A stretch of DNA of 64,000 bases, from contig CM068552.1 in NCBI GenBank assembly GCA_035048495.1, positions 12,396,501 to 12,460,500 on the forward strand, in the 5' to 3' direction. Shown one piece after another: positions 36,873-59,716 of the stretch (the stretch's first letter is position 1; each line of letters starts with the position of its first letter). This DNA comes from Euptelea pleiosperma. Taxonomy: Eukaryota > Streptophyta > Magnoliopsida > Ranunculales > Eupteleaceae. The notes under the pieces are model-generated. The model worked only from the letters and a program-made list of their open reading frames with translations, did no database searches and was not told the origin of the DNA. A program made the position numbers and the translations under genes.

Positions 36873-39800
36873 TATTAGAGATATTCTCAGAGAATATATG
36901 ATGCGGGAGCATTCTACTACGATCATCTGTGCTACACCGAATCAATGCCCAATCAAGTGGATACTATTTAATAACTAGTAATTCACGTTTTTACTATTTA
37001 TAGTAAATCCTGAAATTACTATTTATTGTAAATCTCATAGTAAATTCTGATTTTACTATTTATAGTAACTTGTAACTTTATTATTTTTAGTGGATCCCAC
37101 GAAGATTTGTTTTAGTTTGATTAGGATTCTCAGTTGAAATTAGATTTGATTTCCAATTAGGATTTTGTTATTGATTGCAATAGTTGATTTATTAGGAGTT
37201 TCTAATTTCAATTAGATTAGAATTAAGAAAGTTCAAGTAGTGAGTTTATAAAAGGCGATGTATCATTTGATTTTGAGAATGAAAAATTATGAATGAAGAA
37301 ATAGAAATCTCTCTTGTGGAGTGAAGCCATCCTCTCTTGGTACGAAGTCAAGCTAATTCGGTGCGAAGCCGAACGTATCTTTTTATCCTTCTATTTCTCT
37401 ATCTCTATTTTCATTTTTTAGTCAATTTCTTACCTAAAAAAACCCAAATCATACAACACTGTGAATAGTGCCACATGAATAGTGACGTGAATAGTATTCC
37501 CTCCCTCAAATCGCGGAACGGTTCTCCCGTCCTGCGTCAAATTTGGTATCAAAGCCTAGTTTAAAATTCCTGAAAGATGTCTCAGATTGATTCGCCATCG
37601 TTGGCAACTGCGTTAGCCAAACTAAACGATGTGATAACTCGTTTGGAGAGTCAATGGAATGCCAATAATGACCAGATAAATCGTATTGAGAGCAAACTGG
37701 AGGAGAGGATCTTCGCTAGAGTTTCAATCCGCCGCTGCAATCGTCTTGGATCGTCATCGCCACCACCGCCGACTTTCTCACCTCTTTCCAGTGATTTATT
37801 GGAAGTTTGTGAGTACAGATGTAGCGTAGAAAACCCCATATTGCAACAGGTTATTGATAGAGATGATTACAATATCAATGTGGTTTCTGAGAGCATGAAG
37901 CAAAAGCAGGCACAAACAAAGCAACTCCAGCAAGTTAATGCACCATTGGAATCCTTAAAACCTAAGTTTATCCACAGCGAATATCAGATGAAAGCCATTG
38001 AACAAGATGATGTTTTTCCTTCTAAGGAAAATGAAAGAATCGATGAGGAAGAAAAAGCCAAAGTTGAGGAATTAGCCAGTCCTGAAGCTCCTATATTTGA
38101 ATCAGAAGAAAATACAGAGGATAAGCAGATTGATCCGCTTGCAGTTGTGGAGAATGAAAAATCTGAAAAGATTGAAGATTCCCCTAGTTTAGATGCTCCA
38201 AGTGAAGATGACCCAAAAAAGTATAGAATATCCTAATCCGAATCTAGATGTTTCTGTTGTTTCAGAACCGATAGTTGAAAATGAACCAGATGGAACAACC
38301 AGGAATTTCTTATCAAAGAAGGCCAGAGTTGATGACACATACATGTTTCAAAAAATTTACACCTGTCGAAGATGCAAAAGAAGAAACTGAAGGGAAAGTA
38401 CTCCAAATATCTTTTCCGCTAGAAAAGCCTATTGCAATATCTCAGCTTGAATTCGAGGTCGAATTCTTTTCAACCAGGAGGGTTTGATGCGGGAGCATTC
38501 TACTACGATCATCCGTGCTACACCGAATCAATGCCCAAATCAAGTGGATACTATTTACTAACTAGTAATTCATGTTTTTACTATTTATAGTAAATCCTGA
38601 AATTACTATTTATAATAAATCTCATTTTTACTATCTATAGTAAATCCTGATTTTACTATTTATAGTAAATTGTGATTTTATTATTTTTAGTGGACCCCAC
38701 GAAGATTTGTTTTAGTTTGATTAGGATTCTCAGTTGAAATTAGATTGGATTTCCAATTAGGATTTTATTATTGATTACAATAGTTGATTTGTATTAAGAG
38801 TTTTTAATTTCAATTAGATTAGAATTAAGAAAGTTCAAGTAGTGAGTCTATAAAAGGTGATGTACTATTTGATTTTGAGAATGAAAAATTATGAATGAAG
38901 AAATAGAAATCTCTTTGAGAAACCTCTCTTGTGGTGTGAAGCCATCCTCTCTTGGTGCGAAGCCAAACTAATTCGGTGCGAAGCCGAAGGTATTTTTTTA
39001 TCCCTCTCTTTCTCTATCTCTATTTTCCTTTTTTAGTCAATTTCTTACCTAAAAAAACCCAAATCATACAACACTGTGAATAATGCCGCGTGAATAGTGC
39101 CGCGTGAATAGTAACCTTCTCTTCATTCCCTCCCTCAAATTGCTGAACGGTTCTCCCGTCCTTCGTCAATATAGCTCATAATATTTAATACAAAATGTTT
39201 TCACCTTCTGTATAACTTAATAGAGCACTGACAGTATGTGGTTTCTATATTACAAGTGATGCATGTGTTCATCGATCTAAAATGTCCGAATGCTGGTTTC
39301 GACCTAGGATATCTCCAAGCCCAAACTGAACTGTTGTTTCGTTTTAGATATCTGAGAAACAATAAGCCATTGTTTAGAAAAGAGAGGTCCAACAGATGGT
39401 TAGGAATTAGGAATTTAGGATCACTTGATCCAGTAGTTTTTTGGGTGAAAAGATCAGGGCACATTGATTGGATTTGTTGTACGTTCCGAATCTGTGCCAA
39501 ATGTTGATGTGATCCACGTAACTCGTTGTTTCCCTTTGCTAATTAAGTTTCTTGAAAGCAAATGTTGCTTTATAGAAATTTTTATATAAATTTTGTGGTA
39601 CATTTGTTATTTTCATTATTTCGTACTGGACATGAGAATCTAGTTTTATTTCGTTAGTTGATTTTTTATATTTCTTCGATGTAGTTTTGGGATTTGGATG
39701 ATTTGTTGGAAGGTTTTAGAAAAACCTCGAAGAGTCGGGCAGTAGTTTCAGACAGCGATAGTGATGAGATGGAATTGGATATTGAACCCCCGAAATCTTC

Positions 39801-40795
39801 CAAAGGTGTGTTGGTATTAATAAGATCTTCCATAGTTGTCAATTATTATATTTATCCTTCATCAAAATCTTAGAAATAAATATCTTTATTTTTTTTTCTG
39901 GTAATGAAATAAATGCCTTTTGTTTTGATAAATTTGCGAACTAACCTGCACGCTTAATAAGAATTGTAGTTGGCCTTTCGGCCTGTCACGAGATTGTTAT
40001 ATTGAGCATGGCCTTGTTTTTGGGGTTGAGTACTCTCAATTAGGGTTTAGATTTCAAAATGTTTTCTAATATCGAAAATATGATCTATTGATTGTTTTAA
40101 ATATTTGTATTGTCAAAGTATTCTGTTTATTCTATGGAAGCTGGGCATGGTGGTTTTAGCACTCCATTGGGAGTACTTTTCAGTAAGTTGGAAGTATTTT
40201 TTTTTCTTTTTCTTTGGTAGACAAGTTGAAAGTATTTCAGGAAAAAATAAAGAGCCATTTTTTTGGGACCGTCAAGACGAACCCCTTCAATTAATTTGGT
40301 TCCAAATGTCAGGCCATCCCTAGGATTTGCCATGGTTCAACATATGTGGTGATCAAAATAATCCTACTCGTCTGTTCAAAAGCCTTCAGTTGAAGGGTCA
40401 AACAAATATACAGTCTCTAAATCCAAGTAGAGAAAGTGCCTGGACGGTTAGAATTGTCCAAATGGTGTGAAATTTGCCTTGTGCCCCTAAAACATCTGGA
40501 TGGTCTTGATTTGTTACTATATGCAAGGATTCTGTTCATAAACAGGGACCTTGAATATTTTATCGACATGTATGTATGCATGTAGGATGCCATCTCATCA
40601 ATCTGGACTGCCCATTTGATGGACTACACTCATGATTTGGCCACAATGGTGGGATGGGGTCATAACATGAAGTTGGGATTGCCTCCTGTTTATTTATTTA
40701 TTTTTTCCTTTATTTCTACAGGGACCAAGAGGAAAAAGGCAAGTAAGGGACATTCTTCAACCAATGCCTCCAGCAGTTTCTTTGCGGACTTATAG
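25572..40795 (+). CDS. WDR55: WD repeat-containing protein 55 homologue (WDR55)
   Basis: Fifteen exons: 25572-25666, 25880-25912, 26088-26152, 26273-26360, 26451-26523, 28666-28772, 30391-30433, 30545-30601, 32519-32595, 32773-32821, 32912-32958, 33107-33180, 33673-33728, 39685-39805, 40722-40795. The total of 1059 bp gives 352 aa, close to the plant family length. The protein opens MEINLGKLPFDLDFHPST, then shows WD40 blades, including ESCRAVRFIDAG and TTIASGDDDGCIKVWDTR. The WDTR at 120-123 is a DWD box of the kind that docks on DDB1 in CUL4 ubiquitin ligases. The C-terminus is acidic then basic (DSDSDEMELD, TKRKKASK) and ends SSFFADL. In Arabidopsis, WDR55 is a nuclear DDB1-interacting protein needed for gametes and embryos. 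Exon 7 appears to end at a GC donor; the other introns are GT-AG. Intron 13 is 5956 bp. Confidence 0.94.
27480..28255 (+). mobile_element. LINE 3' fragment (zf-RVT domain) in WDR55 intron 5
   Basis: Frames at 27592-27912 and 27795-27992 together show the plant LINE zinc-binding reverse-transcriptase tail: SRIPSRITLFLWTAVLDKI, MVDHLISR, then GESVNHLLLHCDVERVAW with a frameshift between. It ends TAATAAATTCTCTAC and a short A-run near 28252, as plant L1 3' ends do. Non-functional. Confidence 0.75.
28790..28985 (-). mobile_element. Short LINE-like 3' end in WDR55 intron 6
   Basis: A T-run at 28796-28808 followed by GATCGGTAAAAGAGATATAT is the reverse complement of a polyadenylated 3' end. The minus frame keeps only a short hydrophobic stretch. 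It begins about 20 bp after exon 6. Confidence 0.45.
30655..30760. repeat. Short palindromic repeat with ACACATG words
   Basis: GACGTGCATAAACACATGAG and CATGTGCTTACGCACGTAG are inverted, then ACACATGTTGCATAGG and ACACATGTGTC follow. A fragment of a CACGTG/ACACGTGTC MITE family also seen around 31200-31560, in WDR55 intron 8. Confidence 0.4.
33189..33241. repeat. (TC)n(AC)n compound microsatellite
   Basis: About fourteen TC units run directly into about twelve AC units, 9 bp after the WDR55 exon 12 donor. Confidence 0.95.
33262..33435. repeat. Small MITE with GTCCCAACGGGGAGATC ends
   Basis: GTCCCAACGGGGAGATCTTC on the left is inverted as AAGGAGATCTTCCCGTTGGGAC on the right, about 165 bp apart. 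In WDR55 intron 12. A variant half (GAAGATCTCCTTGATGGGAC) occurs near 51920. Confidence 0.7.
34325..34985 (-). mobile_element. LINE RNase H fragment in WDR55 intron 13
   Basis: The minus frame 34770-34564 reads LSTNNVAEFWAFKQGLQLAW, a conserved helix of LINE RNase H domains, followed by degenerate sequence. The upstream RNase H part (the DG.S motif region) is only faintly visible towards 34900. Truncated and inactive. Confidence 0.65.
35788..36275. repeat. Tandemly duplicated MITE fragment, period about 183 bp
   Basis: GAGATACAATTGATATATAA begins at 35788 and again at 35971. Each is followed by GGTTTAAAAT and a CTTGTTGTCTTGGTAAG, then GACAGAACGAGA block. The segment closes with TTCGGTACC and ATGAAATTTTGAACCATGG. 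Same family as 6045-6400. Confidence 0.7.
36845..36872. repeat. (CA)n microsatellite
   Basis: A run of about thirteen CA units, 27 bp before the LTR element. Confidence 0.9.
36899..39168 (+). mobile_element. Complete non-autonomous LTR retrotransposon in WDR55 intron 13
   Basis: The 5' LTR is 36899-37539 (641 bp) and the 3' LTR 38485-39168 (684 bp). Both begin TGATGCGGGAGCATTCTAC and end CGTCA. A primer-binding site TGGTATCAAAGC (complementary in type to initiator tRNA-Met) starts at 37544. A purine run AGGAGGG precedes the 3' LTR. The flanking 5-bp duplication ATATA is exact (36894-36898 and 39169-39173). The interior is only 945 bp, has no protease, RT, RNase H or integrase, and carries one ORF described separately. 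The LTRs differ by small indels, so the insertion is not brand new. It would have to be mobilised in trans. Confidence 0.92.
37577..38236 (+). CDS. Unknown 219-aa ORF inside the non-autonomous LTR element
   Basis: I do not recognise this protein. It opens MSQIDSPSLATALAKLNDV, then a probable coiled coil (about residues 8-45), a short Ser/Pro-rich segment (SSSPPPPTFSP), and a Glu/Lys-rich, low-hydrophobicity second half. There is no zinc knuckle and no clear gag capsid motif. The reading appears to continue in other frames to about 38487, with shifts near the A-runs at about 38213-38220 and 38348-38353. The intact protein may thus have been longer, or the copy is decaying. It could be a highly diverged gag-like product; that is inference. 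Confidence 0.55.
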   Translation: MSQIDSPSLATALAKLNDVITRLESQWNANNDQINRIESKLEERIFARVSIRRCNRLGSSSPPPPTFSPLSSDLLEVCEYRCSVENPILQQVIDRDDYNINVVSESMKQKQAQTKQLQQVNAPLESLKPKFIHSEYQMKAIEQDDVFPSKENERIDEEEKAKVEELASPEAPIFESEENTEDKQIDPLAVVENEKSEKIEDSPSLDAPSEDDPKKYRIS

Positions 40796-41109
40796 TTAAA
40801 CATCCTATAAACATTTTTGATCCTTTTAACGTTTTTTTATTACCCCTGTAAGTGAGAGTTTTCATCTAAGCAGAGATATATATTATAGTGGACGTGGACA
40901 CTTCAAGAGTTTATCGGTAGATCTAACACCGTCCATGTGTTGGACTGTGATTTTGGGTGTGATCTGTTGGTTGGGAGCAACAATGGTGTGATGATATATA
41001 TTGTAATTTTTTTAAACGGTTACAAATCAAGTTGTCAAATAATGGGTCATGTATGCTTACCTATCTTTCTTCATGTGTACTGCTCTGGGTTGTTCGATAT
41101 CTGACGGGG

Positions 41110-41280
41110 CCAACCCCGGTAGGGGTGTTAATGGGTCATGTCTGGACCAGGTCCAGAACCTACTTAACTAGCTAGGTCCTAAGCTTGGCTGTCACGTCCT
41201 GCAACTCTAAAACATTTTTGCCGGAACTGGGCCTAGTACTAGGTGTACAGGCTGGGCCAATAGATTTGCAACCCAGATGT
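41110..41280. repeat. hAT-like MITE fragment
   Basis: Starts TAGGGGTGTTAATGGGTC, a variant of the TAGGGGTGTCAA terminus at 16141, followed by GGTCCAGAACC-type words. The other end is not clear because the next element begins here. Confidence 0.4.
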
Positions 41281-41284
41281 CGGT

Positions 41285-41645
41285 CCATGGTTTAAAATAA
41301 CGCTGTTTTAATGAAAATAATGGCCGAAAAAAGGGTAATGACTGAACTTCAGTCACTGAAGCCCGTTACTTTATGAACTGTTTTGACACTTTGAAAATAA
41401 GGACTTATTTTTGTTATAATGGCCATATTTTGAAAGTAACGGCCATTATAACAAAAATAAGGACCGTAATTTTCTGAAAAAATTGTGAAAAAGGCAGTTA
41501 TTTCCATTATTTTTAATTTTTTTGTTTTTAAAATTTGAAATTTCAGCACCATTATTTCGGTTATTTTCCCATTTTTTTCCTTTTTGCCCGTCCCTTACAA
41601 TTCGTTTTAATGGTGCCGTTGTAATGGAAAAAATGGTAATGGTCC
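41285..41645. repeat. MITE with GGTTTAAA end and ATAACGG-rich body
   Basis: Starts ATGGTTTAAAATAACG, ends AATGGTAATGGTCCTTTG. The body alternates AATAATGGCC and GGCCATTATAACAAAAAT in inverted order. Related to 17905-18280 and 62100-62290. Confidence 0.5.
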
Positions 41646-41929
41646 TTTGTCAATCTGGTTTGTAGGGATAATGATAATTTGATTTGAATTGCATATTTAT
41701 GGGACCATATCGTGTGTGGGTGTCAAAGAAAGGAAGGGCTGCAGAACATGTACATTACTGGTCAATGAAACAACATTTCTTCCATTTACCTTTTGAAAAA
41801 ATTGATTAAAACACAAACAGCAACAAAAAAAAGTTTTCTGCTGTTTTCCACGATTCAACCAAACAGTAGGAAAACAAATTTCAGGATTTTAAGAGAGTAG
41901 TGATTTTAAACCTCTGGCTCCTTGTACCC

Positions 41930-42220
41930 CGAATAATGGTCAAATTCCCATGGTTAAAATCAACCGATGAAAATGATTCCAATCCAATTCTTAGAAATCA
42001 CTAATCCGGTTGATTTTTTTGTTTGTAGGTGTCTACCTAGGGATTGGCCAAACATCCACACGGTCAGTGTCCTCTAAAAATGTACCCTGTGGTTCTTATT
42101 GTGGGCGGTGAGCTAAGTTTTACTCCACAAATTCCACAGTTAAAAATAACCAATGAAAACAATTCCAATCCAATGCTTAGAAATCACTAATCAGGTTAAT
42201 TTTTGGTCTAATGACCATTT
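41930..42220. repeat. Family A MITE, partial copies
   Basis: CCAATCCAATTCTTAGAAATCACTAATC, then GGGATTGGCCAAACATCC and ACACGGTCAGTGTCCTCT, followed by a second start of the same core at 42120-42215. Confidence 0.6.
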
Positions 42221-42478
42221 AGAGGAGAAAAGATTAAAGATTCGATGGCCCCGGGCTTTGAAGTCTCCCTACCCAAAATCTTTAACAAGTACCCCAATCC
42301 CTTAACCCAATCCACGTTAAGCCCTTGGTTAGTGGTAAAAAAAGTGGTACTTGTCGAACATTTTGACCGGCGATGGTCAGTAAAGTTCTACTCGTTATCT
42401 GTTGACATGTAGCTAATGGCTAATTCGATTATAAAAAAGAGAGAGGCTAATTCGACGTTAGAAAACGGCAAGCACCAG

Positions 42479-44092
42479 TGTTAAGATCCAATATCCTATA
42501 AGACAATCGATTCACTTCAAGGGGAATTGTTCATCCAGTTTAATTGATTTCTTATTCAACATGTTTTGCAAATGTGATTACAACCCTTTAAATAGATTCA
42601 TACCAAAACTCTTGCTTACCAAAGACGATGACTTGCCAAGATTGGCTTACAAGGAAATTGGAAAATTCAAAACATGAAACTACGAATTATGGAAACAATC
42701 GATTTGGAAACTGCTAATAAGGCGGGTTTCTAACATCCAGCCCTCCTTGAAAAATGGGTTGTCCTCAAGCCTCGAAGTCAGAAAATTGAGCAACGAACGC
42801 ATAGTAATTCTCCTACATAACATCTTCAAGAGGATGATCTGCCCATTGCGCTAGTACTCTAGTAATTGTCCCGTTGTTGCGATCCTCGTTGGATGGAGTA
42901 ACACAGTTGATAAGGAGTTGAGCTTGTTTGCATCTGTGACCCGATTTGAATAACTCATCTCAATTGAAACTAAGTCCTTTCTCTCATCTCTCTTTTTCCT
43001 CATCAAGTGGCAAACGTTTGATGAAAGATAACCCTGAAGCAATATGAGTAGATGCTTGTGGCTGAGTGCTTTGTACATTACCATTCATTGGTGGACGTCG
43101 AGACGAATAACCCTATAAAACTAAGAGAGACTCCTGATAAAGAGCTAAGTCAAAAGCTTCGATTAAGGATGAGGACCGTAGCATTCGAACTCCAACTTGG
43201 ACATCATCACGTAGAAATAAAGCAACTAATTAGATAATGTTCGAACAAACATGTTGTACGATTAGCTAACCTCTTAAACTAAGTTCGAAACTCCCGAATA
43301 GTGCTGGTTTGTCAAAGTTTTAAAAGTGCTCCTCCCGGATCGACATACTCTCTAGATCCGAATCTTGTACATATAGCATGCGTAAGTTGTTGCCAATTCA
43401 TCGGCCCAATAGAACAAGTCATCCAACAAAACCAAAAGATTGCATCACCAATGAAATGAACTGAGGCTAGGGACACCATTTGAGCATCCATAAGGCAGTT
43501 AATTTGCTGATATTGCTCACCCCAAAAATCCATCCTTTCAGATCTTCTCCTTCAAAACTTTGGAAAATCAATCCAAAGGGGACGTCCTTGTATAACTGAA
43601 CCAACTTGGGTTGCTGCGTTTTGAAATGTCTCAAGATTTAGATTTCTAGTAGTTGGGGCAATCGGTTGTGCAGAAGAGGATTATCGATCTATCGATGCTT
43701 TCAGTAATCGAATTGCCTCTTGGAGTTTCTACATTTCCCCACTCAACTTATTTATCCGTTGGAGTTGAGGAGTGATTGCATCCAAACGATCGCTGAATTC
43801 CTTGACTGGAACCATGGTGATAGGATCAAATGCTTGCTCTGATATTAGATGTTAGGATCGAAGATCCTATAAGACAATCAATTCACTTCGAGGGGAATCG
43901 TTCCTCCAATTTAATTGATATGTTAGTCAATGTGTTTTGCAAACGAGATTACAATCTTTTAAATAGATTCATACCAAGATTTACTTACCAAAGATGATGA
44001 CTTGCCAAAATTAGCTTACAAAGAAATTGGAAACTTATTCAAAACATGAAACTACGAATTATGGAAACAATTGATACTGAAACAACTAAGAG
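42479..44092 (-). mobile_element. Reduced Ty3/gypsy-type LTR element
   Basis: Direct repeats 42479-42735 and 43850 to about 44092 share TCCTATAAGACAATC, AATAGATTCATACCAA and AACATGAAACTACGAATTAT. On the minus strand a PBS-like TATCAGAGCAAGC follows the 5' LTR (43850 side), and a purine run AAGGAGGGC precedes the 3' LTR. The minus frame 43533-43312 reads a gag-like HFIGDAIFWFCW followed by WQQLTHAICTRFGSREY, as in Retrotrans_gag. The interior is about 1.1 kb and lacks a recognisable pol. The 5' LTR is cut short where the next MITE begins. Confidence 0.75.
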
Positions 44093-44690
44093 CAACTCCA
44101 ATCCGCGTCTCTAAAATCTGGCTGTAAAAAGGAAGATTATCCATATTTGAAGATGGAGAGACCCTGCAAAAAGTGTTGGACTCCAAAATTGTCATTCTAA
44201 AAAAAAATATATCTTTTTGCCAGATGGGGTGTAAAAAAGCATGTTTTCCCTTTTTTAGTGATTTCTAGTCGTTGGATTGGAATTATTTTCATGGGTTGAT
44301 TTTAACCGTTGGATTTTGAGCATTATTGACCATTATTTGAGGTACAAAGATCCAAAGGTTTGAAATCACTAATCAAGCTAATTTTTGGTTTGTACGTCCA
44401 CTTAGGGATTGGAAAAACATCCATACGGTCAGAGTCCTCTAAGAGTATGCCACGTGGTTCATATTGCACATTGTCATTTGAAAAAGGACACAAAAGGTAT
44501 TTCAATATTATTTTTAACAAAAAGTAGATAGTTTTCAAAAAAAAAAAAAGATAAAAAAAAAAGAAATAAATTTGTCCAAGAGAGTGGGACATGGAAATAG
44601 AGGGGTTGGCTCTATAGACGGGTTGGAGTGCATTTCCAAAAAAAAAATATGTCTGTGCAGTTATAGAGACGGGTTGGAGTTGCAATAATA
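44091..44690. repeat. Tourist-like MITE with a nested family A copy, next to the GluRS start
   Basis: The left end AGAGCAACTCCAATCCG and right end GGGTTGGAGTTGCAATAA are inverted, and TAA lies at both outer edges as a possible 3-bp target duplication. The family A copy at 44260-44470 (ACTAATCAAGCTAATTTTTG, ACATCCATACGGTCAG, GCCACGTGG) sits inside it. The outer element ends about 90 bp before the GluRS ATG, so it probably forms part of that promoter. Confidence 0.6.
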
Positions 44691-44760
44691 AAGCGGGCTC
44701 TTTAAAAAAAAAACACGTTGACTAAACACAATTCATCACGTTATCCTCTCGAAAGAGTAG

Positions 44761-56841
<12,081 letters not shown>

Positions 56842-57300
56842 GATTTCACAGTTTTGATCGGGTATTTAAGAATTATCGCTCATCTTAATATTAGTTTTGT
56901 AATATTTATTGATGAGTCGAAGAACCTGAGATTTTGGGTCGAGGAGCTTGCAATTTCTTCATAATTAATATTTGATGGGAAATTTTCTTCCTCTTGTCCT
57001 GACTGATTTTTCTTCTTTTAATTTCAAATTCTAGGTTGCTACTTATTGATTTTTGGTATGTTAAGGATGCTGTTTGTGTAAATCGTTGAGAATGTACAAG
57101 AGGTTGTACTACTTTGCTGATACCTTTGAGGAGATTTTCTCCTTCTCTTGTCTCTATTTGTGATTGATTTTCTGTTTAATTTTTTTTTCTCTTTTTTGTA
57201 GATTTATTATAGGGAAAATTAATTAGATTTATCTTTTTAGGTTTTTTTTTTTTAATCTTTGGTTGGAGTTGAAATCGAAATGTGTGGTTCTGGCAACAGT
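56842..57300. other. GluRS 3' flank
   Basis: AT- and T-rich sequence following the stop codon, likely containing the 3'UTR (TTTGTAATATTTATTG at 56897 onward could be near-upstream and far-upstream poly(A) elements). No gene or repeat family recognised. Confidence 0.35.
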
Positions 57301-57329
57301 TAACTAAATTAAATTCAGTTTAAGGGGTT

Positions 57330-57925
57330 GTTTGGATCACCATTTCAAAATACTTTTTCCAAAATAATAGATTGTTTGGATGACCATTTTTTAAGAAAGT
57401 ATTTATTTCATAAAAATATATATTTTTATGCCAAAATGTCTTTTTTATAAAAAATAGCTGAAAGCTATTTTTCAAGTAAAAAAAGATTTCTTTTTAAATT
57501 TTGCTAGCTCAATGAATATAATAAATAAAGAAATAGTTTTTGGTAGAAGTCCCCTTCCAAAAAAATAAAAATATTACAGTCGTGGGCCCACTAAGAGAAG
57601 ATAAAGACATTTTGCATTAATTATGATCCAAACGGCATTTAATAAAAAAAACATATTTTCAAAAAGGCACATGCTCTTGTGACCGGCCTTGTCCGGTGTG
57701 GATTCCGAGAATCCAATGGTGGTTTGCTTTGGCAAAAGGTGAATGCCAGCCCAACACTCACACCTGTTTGATTCTCAGTATCTACGCCCAACAAAGCCTG
57801 TCCATGAGCCTGTTATAAAAGGCTGGTCATGGGAGCCCGACCCTTTAAAAAACATATTTTCAGAAAAGTTATTTTTTTAAATAAATATTTTTTGAAAAAT
57901 GGCTATCCAAACACCCGTAACACTT
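57330..57925. repeat. Tourist-like MITE, GGGGTTGTTTGGAT ends, with inner insertion
   Basis: The left end TTAAGGGGTTGTTTGGATCA and right end GGCTATCCAAACACCCGTAA are inverted, with TAA at both edges as expected for PIF/Harbinger-type target sites. The arms are A/T-rich (TTTTTGAAAAATGG). A segment around 57675-57840 (CCGGCCTTGTCCGG and others) looks unrelated and may be nested. Confidence 0.6.
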
Positions 57926-57929
57926 GTCG

Positions 57930-59480
57930 AAATTTTTCTTTTTTAAGAGTTCATCTAGAGCTTCAATCTTATTCTTACACCCGATGGTGGAGCCTACACG
58001 TAGATTATGCTGGACAATCTAATTGCACAATGAGTTGTCAATATCATATGCACCATAACCGTCCATTCTAATATCCATAACCTAATGAAAAATTGACTTG
58101 AATTTGAAAAATCCAGATCATCTGATAAACGGTTACTATATATAGATTACCTTTTTGCATGGTTAATAATGATGACTGATTTTTGGTGATGATGATCATC
58201 TTGACAAGAACAATTCAGCAGTTGGTTAGATTGCCAACGTGATCTCCAAGATCATCCTCACAAAAAAATCGTCCATTCCCACATTCATAACCTAATGAAA
58301 AATTAGTTTTAATTTGAAATTTCCGAACCATTCTATAAACGGTTTAATATGATAGAAAAAGAGAAAATAGATGACAAAATGGGAGAAAACAATGATAATT
58401 ATAATTTTTTGGTTGGTTATTTAGGTGCAGGGCAGTGGTTGTTGGAACTTCTGTAGTTGCACCTACAATGACAAGATTATTCTTTTCATTGTCAGTCAAT
58501 TTGACATCCAATAAAAGAAAATTTTATTTTCTAAAAAATCTCATTGATCATACATTTTGAAAGAGAGCTTCCATCCAAGTAGCTTAGAAAATTGATTATT
58601 TATTCGCCTGGCTCCCATTGAATGGATACGTAGGAAAGCCCATGTCATCAAAATTGTAACACAACCATGTAATGACTCGTAAACGATCCATCCCTATTAA
58701 AAGTTGTTGAACTCATCCAACTCTATATCACCGGTGTGGTGTCAGTAATTTAGGTGGTTATAATGAGTTTTTTTATGACCATTGTTGATCCTATATCAAA
58801 GAGAACAAATGATAGAGAATAAGAAAATAAATGATAAAATAGAAAAACAAATAAATATAAAAAGGGAGAACATGAATGTGACTATTGAGATGACGTGTGG
58901 CTATTTTTTTCATAGAGTTATCCCTAGCCGTTGATTAGAATTGGACGGTTACTTGAGTGTAGAGACATGGAAAAGTGTCATTGTAAAAAATGTTTGATTG
59001 CTTTTTAGAGTAATCCTCAGCCATTAGATGATAATCGGACGGTTGATCTAAAATAGTGTTTTAGAGCTATCATTGGGAATATGCATAGAAAAAGGTGTAT
59101 GCACACGATCGTGTTAGCTTTGATTCAATCATCTTTTTCAAGTTATACCCAAAAATTGCAAAATCGGTAATCGTTCTTTTTTGATTATCCATTGTCTTGT
59201 CGGTGGTAAATATTTCAACAGAAAAATTACAAAAAAAAATTCGCAATTAAAATGCTAAATCCAACGGCTATAAATCACCTAATTATACTGATTTTTCACC
59301 TGCAGATTCGTCACAGGTGGAATATCCACAAGGTAAGTAGGCCCTAAAGAGTACTCCACGCGGCGTTATATCGAAGGCGATGACAATCACAGAGTTCTCG
59401 GCACGTATAGAGCTTTTTGCCACGTCAAACACGGGCCATCAAACACGGGCTCCAATCATCTCGGGCTTCCCTGTAACAAA
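57930..59480. other. Intergenic DNA before BIG1, decayed repeats
   Basis: Duplicated phrases such as CATAACCTAATGAAAAATT at about 58076 and 58285, GGTGATGATGATC-like words of family B, and ATTAGATGATAATCGGACGG. No coding signal. Single elements cannot be delimited by eye. Confidence 0.4.
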
Positions 59481-59716
59481 AACTCGTCAATGAGGATGAG
59501 GATGACGAAGTCATGGAGAAGGCGGCTTCTCTCTCTCTGCATTATCATGGACGCCTTCGTCTCTTCCATCAGCAAACCTGAAAATGTATCTCGGAATACT
59601 CCCTGATCTTCTTTGCTCTCTCTCTACATTTTCATGGCTGCGTTATTCTCTCTCCTCACCAGAGCTCTGAAACTCTTAACGCTTCTCTGATCTCTCTCTC
59701 GTTCTTCTCCATTTTC
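59481..59716 (+). promoter_or_regulatory. Probable BIG1 5'UTR/promoter-proximal region
   Basis: Pyrimidine-rich runs (TCTCTCTCTCTGC, CTCTCTCTCTCG) precede the start codon, as in many plant leaders. Several ATGs occur upstream and open short frames (for example at 59514), so upstream ORFs are possible. Transcription start not determined. Confidence 0.35.
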
